Shown: positions 37,674 through 49,636, counted from the stretch's first letter. The stretch: 64,000 nucleotides of DNA from Prado023 sp963777855 (GCA_963777855.1 CAVZRW010000013.1:124001-188000), one strand, 5' to 3'. Notes: generated from the sequence alone by a model not told the origin. Numbers and translations: made by a program.

Positions 37674-38330
37674 ATGCGTGTGCAGCAGACGCAGGTCCAG
37701 ACCGATCGCGTCTGGACCGTGCCGAACGTCCTCAGCGGCATCCGCCTGCTGACCATCCCGGTGTTCGTGTGGCTGGCGCTGGTGGTGCAGGCCGACGGAC
37801 TGGCCGCGATCGTGCTCGCGCTCGGGGCGATCACCGACTACCTCGACGGGATGCTGGCCCGGCGCTGGAACCAGATCTCGCGTGTCGGCCAGCTGCTCGA
37901 CCCGATCGCCGACCGCCTGAGCACGTTGGCGGTGCTCGTCGTGTTCCTCGTGCGCGGGGTCGTGCCCTGGTGGTTCGTCGCCCTGCTGGTGGCCCGTGAC
38001 GTGGTGCTGGCCGTCGAGATGGGCCGGCTCAAGCGCCGCGGGATCACGGGGCTGCCGGTCAACTTCGTCGGCAAGGCGGCCACCTTCTGCCTCATGGCCT
38101 CCTTCCCGCTGCTGCTCTGGGGTGTCAGTGCGGTGCTCGGCCCCGGCGTGGTCGCCCGCACGCTCGGGTGGTCCCTGGCCATCTGGGGGGCCGGGCTGTA
38201 CCTCTACAGCGCGTGGCTCTACCTGCGCCAGGGGCGCCAGGTGCTGGCCGTCCGCCCAGCCCGGCAGGGGCCTAGGCCATGCGGGCGGTGGTCATGGCCG
38301 GCGGTGAGGGCACCCGGCTGCGCCCCCTGA
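37674..38330 (+). CDS. CDP-alcohol phosphatidyltransferase (PgsA2-like)
   Basis: Integral membrane phospholipid synthase, about 200-218 residues with six hydrophobic segments. The family signature is complete: DYLDGMLAR, then G at RVGQ, then LLDPIADRLS. Position next to the DUF881 block corresponds to mycobacterial pgsA2 (Rv1822), so a phosphatidylglycerophosphate- or cardiolipin-synthase-like role is possible. The polar head group cannot be deduced. The open frame overlaps the next gene by 52 bp; an undetected frameshift near the end would instead stop it at TAG 38273-38275, just before the next start. Confidence 0.82.
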   Translation: MRVQQTQVQTDRVWTVPNVLSGIRLLTIPVFVWLALVVQADGLAAIVLALGAITDYLDGMLARRWNQISRVGQLLDPIADRLSTLAVLVVFLVRGVVPWWFVALLVARDVVLAVEMGRLKRRGITGLPVNFVGKAATFCLMASFPLLLWGVSAVLGPGVVARTLGWSLAIWGAGLYLYSAWLYLRQGRQVLAVRPARQGPRPCGRWSWPAVRAPGCAP

Positions 38331-40777
38331 CCACCAACGTGCCCAAGCCGCTGCTGCCCGTCGTCGGCGCGCCGATCATGGGCCACCTGCTGCGCCTGCT
38401 GCGCCGGCACGGCGTCGGCGAGGCGGTGGTGACGGTCCAGTACCTGGCCGGGTCGATCCGCTCCTACTTCGGCGACGGCGCCGAGTACGGGGTGGACCTG
38501 TCAGCTACGCCACCGAGGCCGTCCCCTGGGCACCGCCGGGAGCGTGAAGAACGCCGAGGAGGGGCTGCGCGACGAGCCGTTCCTGGTGATCTCCGGCGAC
38601 GCGCTGACCGACATCGACCTCAGCCGCGCTGATCGAGTTCCACCACGCCAACGACGCGCTGGTCACGGTCGCGCTGTCCCGCAAGCCCAATGTGCTGGAG
38701 TTCGGCAACGTCATCACCGACGAGTCCGGTCGCATCGAGCGCTTCATCGAGAAGCCCGACCTGGGGCCAGGTGTTCTCCGACACGGTGAACACCGGCATC
38801 TACGTGATGGCCCCCGAGGTGCTGGCCCGGATCCCGGCCGACGAGCGCATCGACTGGTCGGCCGACGTGTTCCCCGAGCTGCTGGCCGACGGTGAGCGGC
38901 TGTTCGGCTTCGTGACCTCCGAGTACTGGGAGGACGTCGGCACGATCGACAGCTACCTGTCGGTGCAGCGCGACGTGCTCAACGGCCGGGTCGCGGCCGA
39001 GATCGGCGGCTTCGAGGTCTCCCCGCGCGTGTGGCTCGGCGAGGGCGCCGTCGTCGATCCTGGGGCGGCGCTGCTCTCCCCGTGCTTCGTGGGGGCGCAC
39101 TGCAGCGTCGAGGCTGACTGCGTGATCGGGCCGAACACCGTCCTGGGCAGCAACGTGATGGTGCGCCGGGGCTCCCGGGTGGTCGGCTCGCTGCTGGACT
39201 CCGGGGTGTACGTCGACACCGGGTGCGAGCTGCAGTCGGCCCTCGTGGGCCGGGCCACCGAGCTGCGGGCCCGAGTCCACCTCGACCAGCTGGCGGTGGT
39301 CGGCGACCAGTGCGTCCTCGAGGAGGAGGTGCAGCTGAGCCCCGGCGTGCACGTCTACCCGGCCAAGACGATCGAGGCCGGCGCGGTCGTCAACGACAAC
39401 GTGATCTGGGAGGGCCAGGGCCACCGCTCGCTGTTCGGCCCGCGCGGGGTCAGCGGGATGGTCAACCTGGACATCACCCCGGAGATGGTCGTGCGCCTGG
39501 CGGCGGCCTACGCCTCGCTGCTGCCCAAGGGGTCCACGATCACCGTCGGCCGCGACCACTCCCGGGCCGCCCGGGCGATGAACCGGGCGCTGGCCGGGTC
39601 GCTGACCGCTGCCGGGATGCACGTGCGCGACCTGCGCATCACGCCCCTGCCGATCGTGCGCTCGGACACCGGCCGGTCGGCCCAGGGCGGGGTCTACCTG
39701 CGCACGACCCTCGGCCAGCCCGAGAGCCTGGACCTCCTGCTGCTGGACCGCACCGGCTCTGACCTGTCGGTTGCTGAGCAGCAGCGGCTCGAGCGGATCC
39801 TGGGTCGCCGTGACTTCCGACGCGCGTTCCCGCACGAGATCGGCGACATCCACACCCCGCACCGTGCGGTGGACGAGTACTCGGTGCAGATCGAGAGCTC
39901 GATCGACACCTCGGGCGTGGACCAGGCCCACCTCAAGGTGGTCGTCGACACCGGCCTGGGCGCCGCCGCGCTCGTCCTTCCCAGGATCCTCACCAGCCTG
40001 GGGATCAGCGTCCTGACGGTCAACAGCCGCCTCGACGAGGACCAGCCGACCTCCACGGCCGCCACCTACCACGAGGCCGTGGCCCGCCTCGGCGAGCTGG
40101 TGAGCTCCTCCCGCTCGGACCTCGGCGTGCGCTTCGACCCGACCGGCGAGCGGCTGTCGCTGATCGACGAGACCGGCAAGGCCTTCGACCACGGGCGCGC
40201 GCTGCTGGTGCTGCTCGACCTCGTCGCCGCCGAGCGTCGCGGGGGAGTGGTGGCCCTGCCCGCCCAGACGACCCGGGTCGCCCAGGACGTGACCGCCTTC
40301 CACGGCGTCTCGGTGCAGTGGACGGGCACCTCCCCGGCTGCCCTGTCCCGGGCGGCCAGGCAACCCGGCCTGGTGTTCGCCGGGGACGGCCGCGGCGGGT
40401 TCATCGTGCCCGAGATGGGCCCCAACGTGGACGGGATCGCGGCGTTCGTGCGCCTGATCGGCCTCGTGGCCCGGACCAAGATGACGCTCTCCGCGATCGA
40501 CCGGCGCATCCCGCGGGCCCACATGGCCCGCGCAGCGGTCCCCGTGCCGTGGGCCCGCCGAGGGGCCGCGATGCGCACCCTCGTCGAGACCGCCGGCGAG
40601 CGGGTCGCTGGCTCGGCCGAGGGGGTCCGCATCGAGGAGGCCGACGGCTCGTGGGTGCTGGCCATCCCCGACCAGGCCGAGGCCGTGATCCGGCTGTGGG
40701 TGGAGGCCGCCAGCGACGACCGGGCTGCGGCGCTGCTGGCCGACTGGTACGCCGTGCTCGAGGCCGAGTCCGCATGA
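38279..40777 (+). CDS. Mannose-1-phosphate guanylyltransferase / phosphomannomutase-like fusion (multiple frameshifts)
   Basis: About 832-residue fusion. Residues 1-230 are a nucleotidyltransferase (AVVMAGGEGTRLRPLTTNVP, PKPLLPVVG, SGDALTDIDLS, NTGIYVMAPEVL, YWEDVGTIDSYL). A left-handed beta-helix of hexapeptide repeats follows (about 250-375). The C-terminal part is phosphohexomutase-like (TITVGRDHSRAARAMNRAL onward). The mutase half lacks the TASHNP phosphoserine loop; the equivalent is GGVYLRTTLGQPESLDL, so that domain is probably catalytically inactive or divergent. Frame changes occur near 38502, 38523, 38634 and 38762, all in the first domain. The next gene overlaps by ATGA. This fusion also sits beside the PgsA2-like gene in Streptomyces. 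Likely role is GDP-mannose supply. Confidence 0.8.
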
Positions 40778-41688
40778 GCACGCAGACCCCCCCGCCGGAC
40801 GCCCCGGCGGCCCTCGAGGCATCCGGGACGACGCCTGCCCCCACCGACCCGCAACCGCGGCCGGGGGTCGCCCGCGAGCGCTACAACCTCATCGAGCAGC
40901 TCACCGCGGAGTCGGTCGCCAGTGACTACGTGGGGGCCCCGGCCATCCCGGAGACCGGATCCCGGCGCCAGCGGGTGATCGTGGCGGCCGCGGCCCTGGG
41001 GCTGGCCGGGTTCGTGCTCGCGCTGGGCATCTCGGCCCGCATCCTCAACGCCCCGGTCGTCAACGACCAGCGCACCGCCCTGATCGAGCGGATCGCGCTG
41101 GCCGACGAGCGCCAGGACGCGCTCACCGAGGAGCTCGACGCACTGCGCCAGGAGGTGGTCTCCGCGCGCCAGGACAACCTCGAGCAGACCCTGGCCGGCC
41201 GGGTGCTGACCGCGCAGATCGCCGACCTCGAGCTGGTGACCGGCTACCTCGCGGTCACCGGACCCGGGGTGGTGGTGACCCTGACCGACGCCCCTCGTGG
41301 CGACCAGGTCAGCGCCCAGGACGTGGAGCGGGTGATCGACTCCGACGTCCAGCGCGCGGTCAACGGCCTGTGGTACGCCGGGGCCGAGGCTGTGGCCATC
41401 AACGGCCAGCGCCTGACCGCGCGCACCGCGATCCGCTCGGCCGCGGGCGCGATCCTGGTCAACTACCGGCCCCTGACCCCGCCCTACCAGATCGCCGCGA
41501 TCGGGGATCCCGACACCCTCTCCGACCGGTTCCTGGCCTCGCCGGACGCGGCTGCCCTGGGCAAGGTCTCCGAGCAGTTCGACATAGGCTTCGACACCAG
41601 GACGTCGCGCGAGCTCGAACTTCCAGCATCCACCTCGAGGCTGCCGGACACCGCGAGCGTGGTCGGCACACAGGAGGCTGAGGGCTGA
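40774..41688 (+). CDS. DUF881 membrane protein
   Basis: 304-residue protein with a Pro-rich cytoplasmic N-terminus, one membrane helix near residues 67-90 (VIVAAAALGLAGFVLALGI), an extracytoplasmic coiled coil (about 95-140, LADERQDALTEELDALRQEV) and a DUF881 domain (TGPGVVVTLTDAP, LWYAGAEAVAINGQRLT). The function is unknown. It is part of a conserved three-gene set (DUF881, small basic protein, DUF881) found upstream of gcvH in actinobacteria (Rv1823-Rv1825 order). Overlapping or touching start and stop codons make it one operon with its neighbours. Confidence 0.88.
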   Translation: MSTQTPPPDAPAALEASGTTPAPTDPQPRPGVARERYNLIEQLTAESVASDYVGAPAIPETGSRRQRVIVAAAALGLAGFVLALGISARILNAPVVNDQRTALIERIALADERQDALTEELDALRQEVVSARQDNLEQTLAGRVLTAQIADLELVTGYLAVTGPGVVVTLTDAPRGDQVSAQDVERVIDSDVQRAVNGLWYAGAEAVAINGQRLTARTAIRSAAGAILVNYRPLTPPYQIAAIGDPDTLSDRFLASPDAAALGKVSEQFDIGFDTRTSRELELPASTSRLPDTASVVGTQEAEG

Positions 41689-42020
41689 TGATCGCCATCG
41701 CGGGACTCGTGCTGGGCATCATCGCCGGCCTGATCCTGGAACCCACCGTGCCGACCTGGTTCGAGCCCTACCTGCCGATCGCGGTCATCGCCGCGCTGGA
41801 CGCCGTCGTCGGGGCCACCCGCGCCCTGCTCGACGGGGTCTTCCGCGACCGCATCTTCGTGATCTCGTTCCTGAGCAACGTCGCCGTCGCGGCATTCATC
41901 GTCTGGATCGGGGACCTGCTCGGGGTCGGCGCCCAGATGTCCACCGGCGTGGTCGTCGTGCTCACCATGCGCATCTTCTCCAACGCCGCGGCCATCCGCC
42001 GGCACGTCCTGAGGGCCTGA
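41688..42020 (+). CDS. sbp: Small basic protein, DUF1290
   Basis: 110-residue membrane protein with about three helices (IAGLVLGIIAGLIL; YLPIAVIAALDAVVGATRALL; VISFLSNVAVAAFIVWIGDLLG). The conserved family segments are VPTWFEPYLPIAVIAALDAV and MRIFSNAAAIRRH. Bacillus Sbp and actinobacterial homologues lie in cell-division/envelope contexts, but no biochemical role is established. The start codon overlaps the upstream stop (TGATG), so it is translationally coupled between the two DUF881 genes, suggesting a complex. Confidence 0.9.
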   Translation: MIAIAGLVLGIIAGLILEPTVPTWFEPYLPIAVIAALDAVVGATRALLDGVFRDRIFVISFLSNVAVAAFIVWIGDLLGVGAQMSTGVVVVLTMRIFSNAAAIRRHVLRA

Positions 42021-42021
42021 C

Positions 42022-42852
42022 GTGGCTGCCGACGATCTCGGCGAGCAGGCCGATCAGCCGCGCAGCGCCGACCCGGCCGGTGGGGGCAGCGCGCCGCCCG
42101 CCGCGCGCCCCGATCCAGGGGCGCCGGTCGAGAGCACCGACTTCCACGAGAGTTCCCTGTTCCGCTGGCAGGGCAAGTCCAGCGTGCTCGCCGGCGCGAT
42201 GTTCGCCCTGCTCGGCCTCCTGCTCGTGGCCGGCGTCCAGGCCTACGGGGGCGCCGATGCGCTGGCCAACGCCCGGCCCTCGGACCTGGTGCAGATCCTC
42301 GACAGCCTGGACTCCGAGAACGACCGGCTGGAGGCGGAGAAGGCGCGGCTGAGGGCCGAGTTGGACTCGCTGACCTCCGGCACGGACGCCGAGGCCCTGG
42401 CCCAGGCCCGCAACCGCCGCGACTCCCTCGAGGTGCTGGCCGGGACGACCGCCGTGAGCGGCCCCGGGGTGCGCATCGTGATCCGCGATCCCGGGGGCGG
42501 GGTCGGGGCCACCGACATCCTGGACGCGGTTCAGGAGCTGCGCGACGCCGGGGCCGAGAGCATCGAGGTGGCCCAGCGCCGCGTGGTGGTCAACACCTGG
42601 TTCGCCGACCCGGGCGAGGGCCAGGGCCCCGGGATCCTGATCTCCGGGGACCTGCGCTCCTCGCCGTACACGATCCTGGCCATCGGCGACCCGGAGACCC
42701 TGGCCACAGCCATGGAGATCCCCGGCGGGGTGGCCGACACCGTGCGCACCGCGGGGGCCGAGTACAGCGTCGACAAGCGCGAGAAGGTGGAGATCACCTC
42801 CACCGTCCCGCTGGTCATCCCGGACTACGCTGAGCCGGTCGACACCAACTGA
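42022..42852 (+). CDS. DUF881 membrane protein, second copy
   Basis: 276-residue paralogue of the upstream DUF881 protein. It has a disordered acidic/Pro-rich N-terminus, one membrane helix around residues 56-75 (SVLAGAMFALLGLLLVAGVQA), a strongly charged coiled coil (SLDSENDRLEAEKARLRAEL) and the DUF881 fold (SGPGVRIVIRDPGGG, ELRDAGAESIEVAQRRVVV, GDLRSSPYTILAIGDPETL). The GTG start is 1 nt after the sbp stop. Probably a partner of the first DUF881 protein and Sbp at the membrane; function unknown. Confidence 0.88.
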   Translation: MAADDLGEQADQPRSADPAGGGSAPPAARPDPGAPVESTDFHESSLFRWQGKSSVLAGAMFALLGLLLVAGVQAYGGADALANARPSDLVQILDSLDSENDRLEAEKARLRAELDSLTSGTDAEALAQARNRRDSLEVLAGTTAVSGPGVRIVIRDPGGGVGATDILDAVQELRDAGAESIEVAQRRVVVNTWFADPGEGQGPGILISGDLRSSPYTILAIGDPETLATAMEIPGGVADTVRTAGAEYSVDKREKVEITSTVPLVIPDYAEPVDTN

Positions 42853-42904
42853 CACGCTCCCCGGGCCTGCGCGAGTGGAGCCCGGCCGATCCCACGGAGG
42901 CCCG

Positions 42905-43297
42905 ATGTACCCCGACGACCTGCGCTACACCCCCGAGCACGAGTGGGTGCGCCGTGAGAGCCCGACTGTGCTGCGGTTCGGGGTCACCTCGTTCGCCGCG
43001 CAGGCCCTCGGCGACGTCGTCTTCGTGCAGGTGCCCGCCGTCGGCGAGTCGATCACCGCGGGGGAGCCCTGTGGTGAGGTCGAGTCGACGAAGTCGGTGA
43101 GCGACCTGTTCGCCCCGGTGGACGGCACCGTCGTGGCCGTGAACCCGGAGCTGGAGGACGCCCCGGAGCTGGTCAACGCCGAGCCGTACGGCGAGGGGTG
43201 GATGGTCGACGTCGAGTGCGCCACCGCGGAGGACGCCGACGCGGCCTGGGGGACGCTGCTCTCGTCCGAGCAGTACGCGGCCGGCCTCGAGAGCTAG
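42905..43297 (+). CDS. gcvH: Glycine cleavage system H protein
   Basis: 130-residue lipoyl carrier protein that shuttles the aminomethyl group between the P, T and L proteins. The lipoylation site is Lys63 in VESTKSVSDL. RYTPEHEWVR and FGVTSFAAQALGDVVFV at the N-terminus and NPELEDAPELVNAEPYGEGWM downstream are family-typical. The ribosome site is GGAGG just before the ATG. gcvP is 3 kb downstream; gcvT and the lipoamide dehydrogenase are not in the window. Confidence 0.96.
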   Translation: MYPDDLRYTPEHEWVRRESPTVLRFGVTSFAAQALGDVVFVQVPAVGESITAGEPCGEVESTKSVSDLFAPVDGTVVAVNPELEDAPELVNAEPYGEGWMVDVECATAEDADAAWGTLLSSEQYAAGLES

Positions 43298-43381
43298 ACC
43301 CGAGGACCCGCCCGAGGCTCCGCGGGGCCGTCGTGGCCCGACTCGGCCAGGCCCCGGTCGTGGCCTGTTCATGATCAGGGG

Positions 43382-43412
43382 TTGACCCGGCCTGCATGGG
43401 GTCGGATAGGTT
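43382..43412 (+). promoter_or_regulatory. Probable promoter of the garA-ftsR genes
   Basis: TTGACC (43382-43387) and TAGGTT (43407-43412; alternatively GATAGG 43405-43410 with 17-nt spacing) form a housekeeping-type promoter about 95 nt upstream of the FHA-protein start. Confidence 0.45.
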
Positions 43413-43507
43413 TGCCCCGCGGTTCACCCTCGACCTCAGGTGGAGATCCAGCCGCGCCGTGGTGCGTCGGGTCGAGGTGCTGGGCCCGATCAGAGGATGG
43501 AGATCTC

Positions 43508-43999
43508 GTGGTGCGTACGTGCCCCCAGTGCGGTCAGGAGGTGGCTGACCTCGCGCGCTTCTGCAGCAACTGCGGAACGGCGCTGGTCGACCTCGTCGAC
43601 GAGACCGCCGCGCAGGCGACCGGAACCCTCGAGGTCCCGTTGAACTCGACGGGACCGCTGGGGTCGGTCGACCCCAGCAGCGTGGGCGGGGTCGCTGTCG
43701 GCACCGCCCTGCTCGTCGTGCGCCGCGGGCCCAGCGAGGGCACGTCGTTCCTGCTCGACGCCGACACGATCGTCGTGGGCCGATCCGACGACGCCGACGT
43801 CGTGCTCGACGACGTGACAGTCTCCCGGCGCCATGCGCAGTTCCTGCGCAGCGAGGCCGGCTGGGTCCTGCGCGACTCGGGCAGCCTGAACGGCACGTAC
43901 GTCAACCGGGACCGGATCGACGAGGTGGTGCTCGTGGGTGGGGACGAGGTGCAGATCGGCAAGTACCGGTTCGTGTTCCTGGTGGGCGGTGGTCGGTGA
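43508..43999 (+). CDS. garA: GarA-type FHA domain protein with N-terminal zinc ribbon
   Basis: 163-residue phosphothreonine-reading regulator; mycobacterial GarA controls 2-oxoglutarate/glutamate metabolism under Ser/Thr kinases. The C-terminal FHA domain is canonical: VVGRSDDADVVLDDVTVSRRHAQF with SGSLNGTYVN. The N-terminus has two CxxC pairs (Cys5/Cys8 and Cys19/Cys22), a zinc ribbon not present in mycobacterial GarA. The usual ETT phosphorylation motif is not intact; the equivalent region reads DETAAQATGTLEV. GTG 43508 or GTG 43511 could start translation. The stop overlaps the next start. Confidence 0.88.
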   Translation: MVRTCPQCGQEVADLARFCSNCGTALVDLVDETAAQATGTLEVPLNSTGPLGSVDPSSVGGVAVGTALLVVRRGPSEGTSFLLDADTIVVGRSDDADVVLDDVTVSRRHAQFLRSEAGWVLRDSGSLNGTYVNRDRIDEVVLVGGDEVQIGKYRFVFLVGGGR

Positions 44000-44736
44000 T
44001 GAGCACGGCGGCGGCCTCCGACGGGCTGCTGAGCATCGGTGAGGTGCTGCACCTGCTGCGCGCGGACTTCCCGGACATCAGCATCTCCAAGATCCGCTAC
44101 CTCGAGGGGGAGGGGCTCGTGGAGCCCTCGCGCACCCCGTCCGGGTACCGCAAGTTCAGCCGTGCCGACGCCGAGCGGCTGCGCTACGTGCTGCGCATGC
44201 AGCGCGACAACTACCTGCCGCTCAAGGTCATCCGCGAGCACCTCGACCAGATCGATCGGGGACTGGCGCCGGCTCCGCTGAGCGCGGCCGACGCCGCTCC
44301 GCGCGCCCTGGTCGTGGCGGAGTCCCACCCCACCCCCGAGGACCTCACCGGCGACAGCCACGAGCTGCGGCTGTCCCGTCGTGAGCTGCTCGAGCAGGCC
44401 GGCATCACCAACGACGTCCTTCGAGAGCTGGAGTCCTTCGGCCTCGTGGTCCAGGGCCAGGGCACCTCCTACTACGACGCGACTGCCCTGCAGGTGTGCC
44501 GGATCGCCGCGCAGATGTCGGAGTTCGGGTACGGCCCCCGGCACCTGCGCCCGTTCAAGCTGGCTGCCGAGCGTGAGCTGGCCCTCGTCGAGCAGGTGGT
44601 GCGACCCATGTCGCGTGGGCGGCACCCGGACTCGGTCTCCCGGGCCGAGGAGACCGCGCGGGCGATCGCAGCGCTGGCGATGCAGCTGCACGTCACGCTG
44701 GTGAAGGCCGGGCTGCCGGGCACCCTCGGCCGCTGA
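43999..44736 (+). CDS. ftsR: MerR-family regulator FtsR
   Basis: 245-residue MerR regulator corresponding by position and sequence to Rv1828/FtsR. The winged helix is at the N-terminus (LLSIGEVLHLLRADFPDISI, KIRYLEGEGLVEPSRTPSGY), with the dimerisation region RLRYVLRMQRDNYLPLKVIREHLDQ. A C-terminal effector-like domain (ELLEQAGITNDVLRELESFGL) lacks the cysteines of metal-sensing MerR proteins. In Corynebacterium FtsR activates ftsZ. Translationally coupled to garA (GTGATG). Confidence 0.9.
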   Translation: MSTAAASDGLLSIGEVLHLLRADFPDISISKIRYLEGEGLVEPSRTPSGYRKFSRADAERLRYVLRMQRDNYLPLKVIREHLDQIDRGLAPAPLSAADAAPRALVVAESHPTPEDLTGDSHELRLSRRELLEQAGITNDVLRELESFGLVVQGQGTSYYDATALQVCRIAAQMSEFGYGPRHLRPFKLAAERELALVEQVVRPMSRGRHPDSVSRAEETARAIAALAMQLHVTLVKAGLPGTLGR

Positions 44737-44775
44737 GCGATGGTGGCTGCGCCCGCCCGGGTCTAGTCTGGCGGC

Positions 44776-45264
44776 GTGGATGGCTACGTCGAGGTCGAGG
44801 TCGTCGGGGTTCGGGTCGAGATGCCCTCGAGCTCGCCGATCGTGCTGGTCCGCCCCCCGGGCGGCGAGGTGGTCGTGCCGATCTGGATCGGGCCGAACGA
44901 GGCCGCCGCCATCGCGATGGCGCTGCAGGACGTGACCCCGCCCCGGCCGCTGACCCATGACCTGTTCGTGACGGCGCTGGCGCGGACCGGCGCCCGGCTG
45001 CTCGGCGTGCGGGTCACCCGCCTGGAGGACGGGGTGTTCTTCGGCGAGCTCGTGCTCGACGGCGCCGTCGTCGATGCCCGGCCCTCGGACGCCATCGCCC
45101 TGGCGCTGCGCGCCCACGCCCCGATCCTCGTCGCCGAGGCGGTGCTGGCGGAGGCCGGCGTCCCCGTCGAGGAGGACGAGGAGGTCGACGAGGTGGAGCA
45201 GGTCGAGCAGTTCCGCGCCTTCCTGGACCAGGTCTCCCCGCAGGACTTCCAGGAACGGCCGTAG
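44776..45264 (+). CDS. Bifunctional nuclease domain protein (DUF151)
   Basis: 162-residue BFN/DUF151 protein. Core: ILVRPP-like strand (here IVLVRPPGGEVVVPIWIGPNEA), AIAMALQDVTPPRPLTHDL and VVDARPSDAIALALRAHAPI. The C-terminus is an acidic run (EEDEEVDEVEQVEQ). Nuclease activity is reported for plant and some bacterial members; the role in actinobacteria is not established. The GTG start is 6 nt after a TAGTCT -10 box (44764-44769) with no ribosome site, predicting a leaderless mRNA independent of ftsR. Confidence 0.87.
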   Translation: MDGYVEVEVVGVRVEMPSSSPIVLVRPPGGEVVVPIWIGPNEAAAIAMALQDVTPPRPLTHDLFVTALARTGARLLGVRVTRLEDGVFFGELVLDGAVVDARPSDAIALALRAHAPILVAEAVLAEAGVPVEEDEEVDEVEQVEQFRAFLDQVSPQDFQERP

Positions 45265-45333
45265 CGGGCAGCCGTTGGGCCCGACCCCGGGCTTCGGAGG
45301 GCTTCGGACGCGACCCGTGCTCGACTTGGTCTA

Positions 45334-45413
45334 ACCCTCAACCTGAGGGTGAGAGTTTCCCTCGGCGTGTCGGAGTGACGTGCGTTGACGCCGCCCTGTG
45401 CGGGCCCTACGTT
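45334..45413 (+). promoter_or_regulatory. MerR-type palindrome and promoter upstream of the second MerR gene
   Basis: ACCCTCAACCTGAGGGT (45334-45350) is a palindrome with perfect 7-bp arms. Downstream, TTGACG (45385-45390), a 17-nt spacer and TACGTT (45408-45413) make a strong housekeeping promoter. The next gene and ftsR both encode MerR proteins of the class that binds CCTCAA...TTGAGG-like palindromes, so autoregulation or FtsR control is plausible. Confidence 0.6.
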
Positions 45414-45472
45414 CGGCGTGGGAATACCGGGGGTGTAACTACACGCACGTGACGTCGACCGGAGGCGCTCGG

Positions 45473-46037
45473 ATGTCAGCAGAGGGCACGGGACCGCACC
45501 ACGAGGTGCAGGGGGCGCTCTTCGACGTCCCGCAGACGACCCTGCCCGACGATGTCGGGTTCCGAGGTCCCGTGGCCTGCGCCGCGGCCGAGATCACCTA
45601 CCGCCAGCTGGACTACTGGGCGCGTACCGGCCTGGTTGAGCCGTCCATCCGCCCGGCCACCGGGTCGGGCACGCAGCGGCTGTACAGCTTCCGCGACATC
45701 CTCGTGCTCAAGGTCGTCAAGCGCCTGCTCGACACCGGGGTCTCGCTGCAGAACATCCGCACCGCGGTCGGCCACCTGCGTGCGCGCGGCGTCGAGGACC
45801 TGGCCACCCTGACCCTGATGAGCGACGGCGCGAGCGTGTACGAGTGCACGAGCGAGGACGAGGTCATCGACCTCGTGCGTGGCGGCCAGGGAGTGTTCGG
45901 GATCGCCGTCGGTCGTGTCTGGGCGCGAGGTCGAGGGGTCGCTGATGGCCCTTCCCGCGGAGCGCAGCTCGGGGGCCACGGTCGAGGTCAGCGACGACGA
46001 GCTCGCCGCCCGCCGTCGGCGCCGCCAGACCGGCTGA
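45473..46037 (+). CDS. MerR-family regulator (Rv1830-like; one frameshift)
   Basis: About 187 residues. An N-terminal extension containing QGALFDVPQTTLPDDVGFRG precedes the MerR winged helix (EITYRQLDYWARTGLVEPSI, RLYSFRDILVLKVVKRLLD). The short C-terminus (GGQGVFGIAVGRVW...EVEGSLMALP) is typical of the Rv1830 group. One extra base near 45914 shifts the last 40 residues; removing it gives a proper stop at 46035-46037. GGAGG lies 7 nt before the ATG. The regulator is separated from ftsR by the nuclease gene, exactly as in mycobacteria. Confidence 0.88.
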
Positions 46038-46089
46038 CGCCTGCTCACCGCACAGGCCCGGGCCGGTGGGGCCCGCTAGGGTTGCGCCC

Positions 46090-49008
<2,919 letters not shown>

Positions 49009-49099
49009 CTCGTCGGCGGGTGGTTGGCTGTTCCACTGGTCCCGGTCGTGGGACCGCTGAGCCTCGGGGCCCGGCGGGTGCGTCGTGGCGCGCGGTGAC

Positions 49100-49636
49100 T
49101 CAGGTCCGGCCCTCGGACTCCTGGATCTCGAACAGGACCTCCTGGCTCCCCTGTCCCGGGGCGCCGTCCACACCCTCGATGTCCGGGGCCATCCAGGTGG
49201 CGTGCAGGACGGTGAAGCCGGCCGCTCGGGCCGCCGCCACCACGGCTGCGTCGTCGTCGACCAGCGCGTTGACCGTGTGTGTGCGTGCCAATCGGCGCAG
49301 TGCGGCCACCTTGGTCAGCCGTGCGGGCCGTCGGTCGGCGTCGTCGCGCATGAACAGCTGGCCCTCGGGCAGGCCGTGCTGGGCGAGCCAGGTCGTCGTG
49401 TCGGCCCGGCAGCGCTGCGGGCGACCGGTGAGGTAGACGATGCGCTGGCCGGCCTGTGCGGCAGCCTGTGCGGCAGCCAGGCCCTCGGCCAGAGGGGGAT
49501 CGGAGGGCGCGGCGGCGAAGAACGCGTCCCAGTCCTTGGGCCGGGCGGCCACGTGGTGCAGTCGATGCCGCACGTCAGCCAGCACCCCGTCGATGTCGAA
49601 CACGGTCACCGGCGGCAGATCCGTCTCCTCAGGCAC
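49100..49636 (-). CDS. HAD-superfamily phosphatase (polynucleotide-kinase-phosphatase-like)
   Basis: 178-residue HAD hydrolase. The DxD motif is VFDIDGVLADVRHRL (Asp14, Asp16), the second motif is YLTGRP, and a late acidic motif is LVDDDAAV. The cap insertion is small (KDWDAFFAAAPSDPPLAEGL), as in the phosphatase domain of polynucleotide kinases; the substrate is unknown. GTG 49636 lies 7 nt after a TACGGT -10 box (49644-49649), supporting this start and a leaderless mRNA. It is convergent with gcvP. Confidence 0.78.
   Translation of the reverse strand: MPEETDLPPVTVFDIDGVLADVRHRLHHVAARPKDWDAFFAAAPSDPPLAEGLAAAQAAAQAGQRIVYLTGRPQRCRADTTTWLAQHGLPEGQLFMRDDADRRPARLTKVAALRRLARTHTVNALVDDDAAVVAAARAAGFTVLHATWMAPDIEGVDGAPGQGSQEVLFEIQESEGRT

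Noticed and set aside
42853..42904. Glycine riboswitch upstream of gcvH
   Set aside because: The gap is only 52 bp, too short for an aptamer, with no characteristic stems.
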